DNA of 6,022 nucleotides from the NCBI GenBank assembly GCA_963997925.1, contig CAXEOX010000167.1, positions 1-6,022 on the forward strand, given 5' to 3'. The position numbers and the translations under genes are program-made. The stretch comes from UBA11650 sp963997925 (GTDB taxonomy: Bacteria; Chloroflexota; Dehalococcoidia; Lucifugimonadales; UBA3495). Below are positions 5,938 through 6,022 of this stretch, piece by piece (positions within the stretch are counted from its first letter, which is position 1; every line of letters begins with the position of its first letter). The notes beneath the pieces are model-generated. The model saw only the letters and a program-made list of their open reading frames with translations, did no database searches and had not been told where the DNA came from.

Positions 5938-6022
5938 GGAGGGATGGCCGAGCGGACGAAGGCGGCGGTCTTGAAAACCGCTATACGGGCAACTGTATCG
6001 TGGGTTCGAATCCCACTCCCTC
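5938..6022 (+). tRNA. tRNA-Ser (anticodon UGA), 3' end cut by window edge
   Basis: The acceptor strand GGAGGGA (5938-5944) pairs with TCCCTC at 6017-6022, whose last C lies just beyond the window. The anticodon stem GCGGT (5965-5969) and ACCGC (5977-5981) holds the loop CTTGAAA, with anticodon TGA at 5972-5974, reading UCA serine codons. A long variable arm (about 5982-5998, ATAC pairing GTAT) marks the serine class. The T arm is GTGGG-TTCGAAT-CCCAC. The discriminator base and CCA end are not visible. It is not the selenocysteine tRNA, whose anticodon would be UCA. Confidence 0.95.

Noticed and set aside
5938..6022. tRNA with TGA anticodon as the selenocysteine tRNA
   Set aside because: Anticodon TGA pairs with the UCA codon; tRNA-Sec has anticodon UCA and a longer acceptor arm. 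This is tRNA-Ser that happens to share the window with a Sec gene.

Overview
The window is about 58% GC by eye. It carries a five-gene minus-strand operon, a divergently transcribed flavin monooxygenase-type gene, and a tRNA-Ser at the right edge. The organism is a bacterium that must make selenocysteine. GrdB/GrdE-like proteins, LUD and FAH-family enzymes, a luciferase-like oxidoreductase and a GC-rich palindromic intergenic repeat together would fit a Chloroflexota (SAR202/Dehalococcoidia-like) environmental genome. That assignment is an inference, and no marker gene here proves it.

Layout from right to left along the minus operon: a divergent promoter region (4689-4887); a fumarylacetoacetate hydrolase (FAH) family protein (4688-3780); a LUD-domain (LutC/YkgG-type) protein (3774-3157); a GrdE-like protein (3140-1878, TTG start); a 184-base spacer packed with three stem-loops (1694-1877); a GrdB-like selenoprotein (1693-407) read through an in-frame UGA at 655-653; and the first 123 codons of an unrecognised gene that runs off the left edge (371-1). 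The first three genes are tightly packed, with gaps of 5 and 16 bases. On the plus strand lie a luciferase-like flavin oxidoreductase (4888-5910) and a tRNA-Ser(UGA) that lacks only its last few bases (5938-6022).

The central result is the selenoprotein. A naive reading splits GrdB into a 346-residue ORF and a 68-residue fragment. The two are in the same frame, joined by a single TGA, and that TGA falls where GrdB proteins have selenocysteine (context Thr-Ser-Ala-Sec-Gly-Thr). A 7-bp hairpin with a GGC loop begins 11 bases after the UGA, with the loop 18 bases after it, as expected for a bacterial SECIS element.

The pair does not look like textbook glycine reductase. The two cysteines that follow Sec in canonical GrdB (UxxCxxC) are both serine here, and the GrdE partner lacks the cysteine that becomes the pyruvoyl cofactor. 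No GrdA, GrdC, GrdD or thioredoxin gene is visible. With FAH and LUD proteins as operon partners, the simplest inference is a selenoenzyme of the GrdE/GrdB fold recruited to another catabolic reaction. The substrate cannot be read from the sequence.
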